From NCBI GenBank assembly GCA_902797415.1, contig CADBSQ010000076.1, positions 1 through 8,589 of the forward strand: 8,589 nucleotides of DNA, given 5' to 3'. The DNA comes from an uncultured Erysipelotrichaceae bacterium. GTDB lineage: Bacteria; Bacillota_I; Bacilli_A; RF39; UBA660. Shown here in pieces: positions 6,803-8,589 of this stretch. The notes below the pieces were generated by a model, which saw only the letters and a list, made by a program, of their open reading frames with translations, searched no databases and was not told the DNA's origin. The position numbers were made by a program, and so were the translations under genes. Within the stretch, counting starts at the first letter, position 1, and the number at the start of each line of letters is the position of its first letter.

Positions 6803-6816
6803 TAGAATCTATTCTA
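6803..6816 (+). promoter_or_regulatory. Inverted repeat at the pilin 7 transcription start (possible operator)
   Basis: TAGAAT (6803-6808) and ATTCTA (6811-6816) are perfect inverted arms separated by CT. The 2-nt spacer is too short for a good RNA hairpin, and the site begins about 12 nt after the -10 box, where a dimeric repressor could block transcription. No protein is identified for it. Confidence 0.35.
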
Positions 6817-6882
6817 ATTTGCAAGTGTGTATAATCGATATTACTTTTTATTATCGCTTATACATATAAGCTTGCTAAAATT
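6816..6882 (+). promoter_or_regulatory. Long structured leader of pilin 7 mRNA
   Basis: Four consecutive paired blocks can form one long stem: AATTT (6816-6820) with AAATT (6878-6882), GCAAG (6821-6825) with CTTGC (6871-6875), TGTGTATAA (6826-6834) with TTATACATA (6858-6866, one G-U pair), and CGATA (6836-6840) with TATCG (6852-6856). Interruptions are a TAAG bulge on the right arm, small bulges or mismatches, and an 11-nt terminal loop. It lies between the promoter and the ribosome binding site (AAGGTG, 6892-6897). It matches no riboswitch I recognise and has no T tract, so it may affect mRNA stability or translation. Confidence 0.55.
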
Positions 6883-6906
6883 TTCAAAAGAAAGGTGTTT
6901 GTTAAA

Positions 6907-7299
6907 ATGAAAAAAAAGAGAGGATTTACATTAATTGAACTTTTAGCGGTTATCGTTGTACTTGCGATTATCATGATTATAGCTATACCGAATATTTTAA
7001 ATACTATGTCAACTAGTAAAAAACAATCGTTGAAAGTTTACGCAGAGAAAATGTTTAACGAAGCTCAAAAAAGTTATGAAGAAAAAAAATTATCAGGTGA
7101 AACTCCTTCAACATCATATTCAATTGCTACGTTATCACCTAATCAAAGTAAATATTCTGGTACCGTTACCATTGTTCCAGGTACTGATAATACCTATTCA
7201 ATGAAAATAACGATTACTGATGGTGAGTTTTCAATATGTGATAAAGCATTCTCTGCATTAAATGATAGTAGTTCCATAACAGAAGGAGCTTGTTCATAA
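6907..7299 (+). CDS. Type IV pilin-like protein 7 (near consensus, short)
   Basis: This 130-residue prepilin-like protein is the shortest of the array. Leader MKKKRG precedes FTLIE, giving cleavage at Gly6-Phe7 with Glu11 as the +5 residue. The helix with IPNIL and the KMFNEAQKSYEEKK segment nearly match pilin 6. The C-terminal domain is compact: YSGT (83-86) stands where paralogues have Y-x-G-C, so the usual strand cysteine is lost. Two other cysteines appear, Cys111 (after ITDGEFS) and Cys129 (next to last), which could form a C-terminal loop of their own. An upstream GTG at 6895 would add four residues but overlaps the ribosome binding site AAGGTG, so the ATG at 6907 is chosen. The gene is a single-gene unit with its own promoter, structured leader and terminator, so its expression can differ from the rest of the array. 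Confidence 0.92.
   Translation: MKKKRGFTLIELLAVIVVLAIIMIIAIPNILNTMSTSKKQSLKVYAEKMFNEAQKSYEEKKLSGETPSTSYSIATLSPNQSKYSGTVTIVPGTDNTYSMKITITDGEFSICDKAFSALNDSSSITEGACS
6922..7083 (+). repeat. Duplicated N-terminal coding segment, copy in pilin 7
   Basis: This is the partner of 6304-6465 (about 88% identical by hand count). The changes are mostly at third codon positions. A weaker form of the same segment occurs at the start of pilin 2 and, more diverged, in pilins 1, 3 and 5. Confidence 0.85.
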
Positions 7300-7320
7300 A
7301 CATCTATATGATGTTTTTTT
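7298..7320 (+). terminator. Intrinsic terminator after pilin 7
   Basis: AAACATC (7298-7304) pairs with GATGTTT (7310-7316) around TATAT, running into seven T residues (7314-7320). The stem overlaps the pilin 7 stop codon (7297-7299). It matches the terminator after pilin 6 in stem sequence and downstream bases. Confidence 0.8.
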
Positions 7321-7321
7321 C

Positions 7322-7350
7322 TTGTATTTAATTCCTTCTTATGCGATAAT
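7322..7350 (+). promoter_or_regulatory. Extended -10 promoter of dnaB
   Basis: TTGTAT (7322-7327) and GATAAT (7345-7350) are 17 nt apart, with TG at 7342-7343 forming an extended -10 (TGCGATAAT). Transcription would start near 7357. Boxes, spacing and position against the terminator repeat those of the pilin 7 promoter. Confidence 0.7.
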
Positions 7351-7379
7351 ACATCCAGATGAAACATAAGGAGGAAGTT

Positions 7380-8589
7380 ATGCCAAATACAATTTTACCT
7401 GCAGATACATACACGGTTATTAATAAAACTATTTTAACTGATTTTGAAAGAAAAACTATCATTACACTCTATGAACCAATAATAGGATGTACTGCTGTTA
7501 GTCTTTATTTCACTCTATGGCAAGACAACGAAAGATCGCGTGAAACAGGGATAACTTTTAATCATCACCATCTTATGTCATCTTTAAAACTAGGATTAGA
7601 ACCTGTTACTAAGGCTAGAAAAACACTGGAATCAATGGGTTTACTAAGAACATTTTTTAAAGCTGGTGAAATAAACGAATACTACTATGAAATATATAGT
7701 CCATTATCACCATACGAATTTTTCAATCATCCTATTTTTAACATAGTACTTTATAATAACGTTGGTTCAGTAGAGTATGAAAACCTTTCTAAATACTATA
7801 AAAAAAATGCTAGTAAGCCAAAAGATTTTGAAGAAATAACAACTAGCTTAGAAACAAACTTTAAAACTATAAGTATGAATGCATTCATAAATGAAGAAGT
7901 TGATGCAGTTAAAACTGAAAGTATAGGTACTAACCTAAGTCTAGATTATATTGATTTTGATTTGTTAATTAGTAGTTTACCAAAAAACTTAATAAATGAA
8001 AGAGCATTTAATAAAAGAACTAGAAACTTAATAAATTCACTAGCATTCGTATATGACTTTGATACACTTAAAATGAGTGAGCTACTAAGAACGGTCATTA
8101 ATGAAAATGGTGTTATAGATAAAGAAACACTTCGCAAAAATGCAAGAAAGTATTACCAATTTAATAATAGTGGTTCACTTCCTACACTTGTATATAGAAC
8201 CCAGCCTGAGCATTTAAAAAGCCCAGAAGGGGATATGTCTAATCGTGGAAAAATGATTTATATTTTTGAAAATACTAGTCCATACGATTTTTTAAGAAGT
8301 AAATATCACGGTTCTGAGCCGACGAGTAGAGATTTAAAACTATTAGAGTACTTAGCTGTTGACTTAGAACTTAATCCAAGCGTTATAAATGTCTTAATTG
8401 ATTATGTACTTAAAAGCAATAATAATAAATTAACTCAAGGATACGTCGAAACAATTGCTGGTCAATGGAAAAGACTAAACATTAAGACTGCAGATAAAGC
8501 TATGAGAACTGCAGAAAAGGAACACAAAAAGAATAAAACCAAAGTATTTACTAAAAATAAAACTGTCAAGAAAGAAGCACCAACACCTA
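7380..8589 (+). CDS. dnaB: Replication initiation and membrane attachment protein DnaB (3' partial)
   Basis: This is the Firmicutes DnaB (helicase co-loader), not the E. coli DnaB helicase. With DnaD and DnaI it loads the replicative helicase at oriC and at restart sites. 403 codons are visible and the frame is open at the window edge; the Bacillus protein is about 470 residues, so most of it is here. The N-terminal winged-helix region has LYEPIIG (30-36) followed by SLYFTLW, and then PLSPYEFFNHPIF. The middle has the family pattern around NLINSLAFVYDFD and DKETLRKNARKYYQF. The C-terminal DnaD-like domain carries INVLIDYVL and the signature YxxxIxxxW (Tyr355, Ile359, Trp363). A Lys-rich tail begins near the edge. 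Translation starts at ATG 7380, 5 nt after AAGGAGG (7368-7374). It has its own promoter and is separated from pilin 7 by a terminator. dnaI commonly follows it in Firmicutes, but that would be outside the window. Confidence 0.93.
   Translation, partial: MPNTILPADTYTVINKTILTDFERKTIITLYEPIIGCTAVSLYFTLWQDNERSRETGITFNHHHLMSSLKLGLEPVTKARKTLESMGLLRTFFKAGEINEYYYEIYSPLSPYEFFNHPIFNIVLYNNVGSVEYENLSKYYKKNASKPKDFEEITTSLETNFKTISMNAFINEEVDAVKTESIGTNLSLDYIDFDLLISSLPKNLINERAFNKRTRNLINSLAFVYDFDTLKMSELLRTVINENGVIDKETLRKNARKYYQFNNSGSLPTLVYRTQPEHLKSPEGDMSNRGKMIYIFENTSPYDFLRSKYHGSEPTSRDLKLLEYLAVDLELNPSVINVLIDYVLKSNNNKLTQGYVETIAGQWKRLNIKTADKAMRTAEKEHKKNKTKVFTKNKTVKKEAPTP

Noticed and set aside
6895..6906. GTG start for pilin 7
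   Set aside because: The GTG is part of the ribosome binding site AAGGTG, and the ATG at 6907 gives the same leader style as the paralogues.
3623..7299. CRISPR array or mobile element as the source of the repeats
   Set aside because: The repeats are coding paralogues several hundred bases apart. There are no short regularly spaced repeats, transposase, integrase or terminal inverted repeats.

Overview
The window is AT-rich and every gene in it lies on the + strand. It looks like a low-GC Firmicutes/Bacilli-type genome, possibly one of the uncultured gut lineages near the Mollicutes (the lineage is inference). Three things support this: a Firmicutes-type DnaB replication initiation protein at the right edge, an anaerobe's pyruvate:ferredoxin oxidoreductase (PFOR), and strong AGGAGG-like ribosome binding sites with TTGnnn-17-TATAAT-like promoters. 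TGA ends two genes and all tryptophans in the PFOR are TGG, so the code is the standard bacterial one, not the mycoplasma code.

Layout. Positions 1-171 hold the last 56 codons of an unidentified gene, closed by a clear intrinsic terminator (178-201). A promoter at 208-236 then drives nifJ (259-3639), a complete single-chain PFOR of 1126 residues that converts pyruvate and CoA to acetyl-CoA, CO2 and reduced ferredoxin. The nifJ stop codon lies inside the first of seven tandem type IV pilin-like genes (3623-7299), here called pilin 1 to 7 in order. Pilin 1 overlaps nifJ by 17 nt. Pilin 2 has its own promoter and begins a tight cluster (pilins 2 to 5, with pilin 6 after a 60-nt gap). A terminator and a new promoter follow pilin 6, and pilin 7 is expressed behind a long structured leader. 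A second terminator-promoter pair follows pilin 7 and drives dnaB (7380 to beyond the right edge).

How the genes fit together. The pilins share an N-terminal methylation/cleavage motif (GFTLIE), a hydrophobic helix with an IPN kink and a KMFNEA-type amphipathic helix. Their C-terminal domains diverge but carry a Y-x-G-C strand motif and a DGE/DGD motif. They would be exported and assembled into a pilus or pseudopilus by machinery that is not in this window (no prepilin peptidase, ATPase or platform protein). nifJ and dnaB are housekeeping neighbours with no evident functional link to the pilins.

The array looks like a birth-and-death family. Pilins 6 and 7 are a fairly recent duplicate pair, and the terminator-promoter module appears to have been copied with them. 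Pilin 3 is broken by an in-frame TAG exactly where its paralogues have a conserved tyrosine. Pilin 4 has lost the Gly-Phe cleavage site. The most interesting points are this TAG codon, the lost cleavage site, the duplicated terminator-promoter cassette, the structured leader of pilin 7, and the rearranged cysteine pattern across the pilins.
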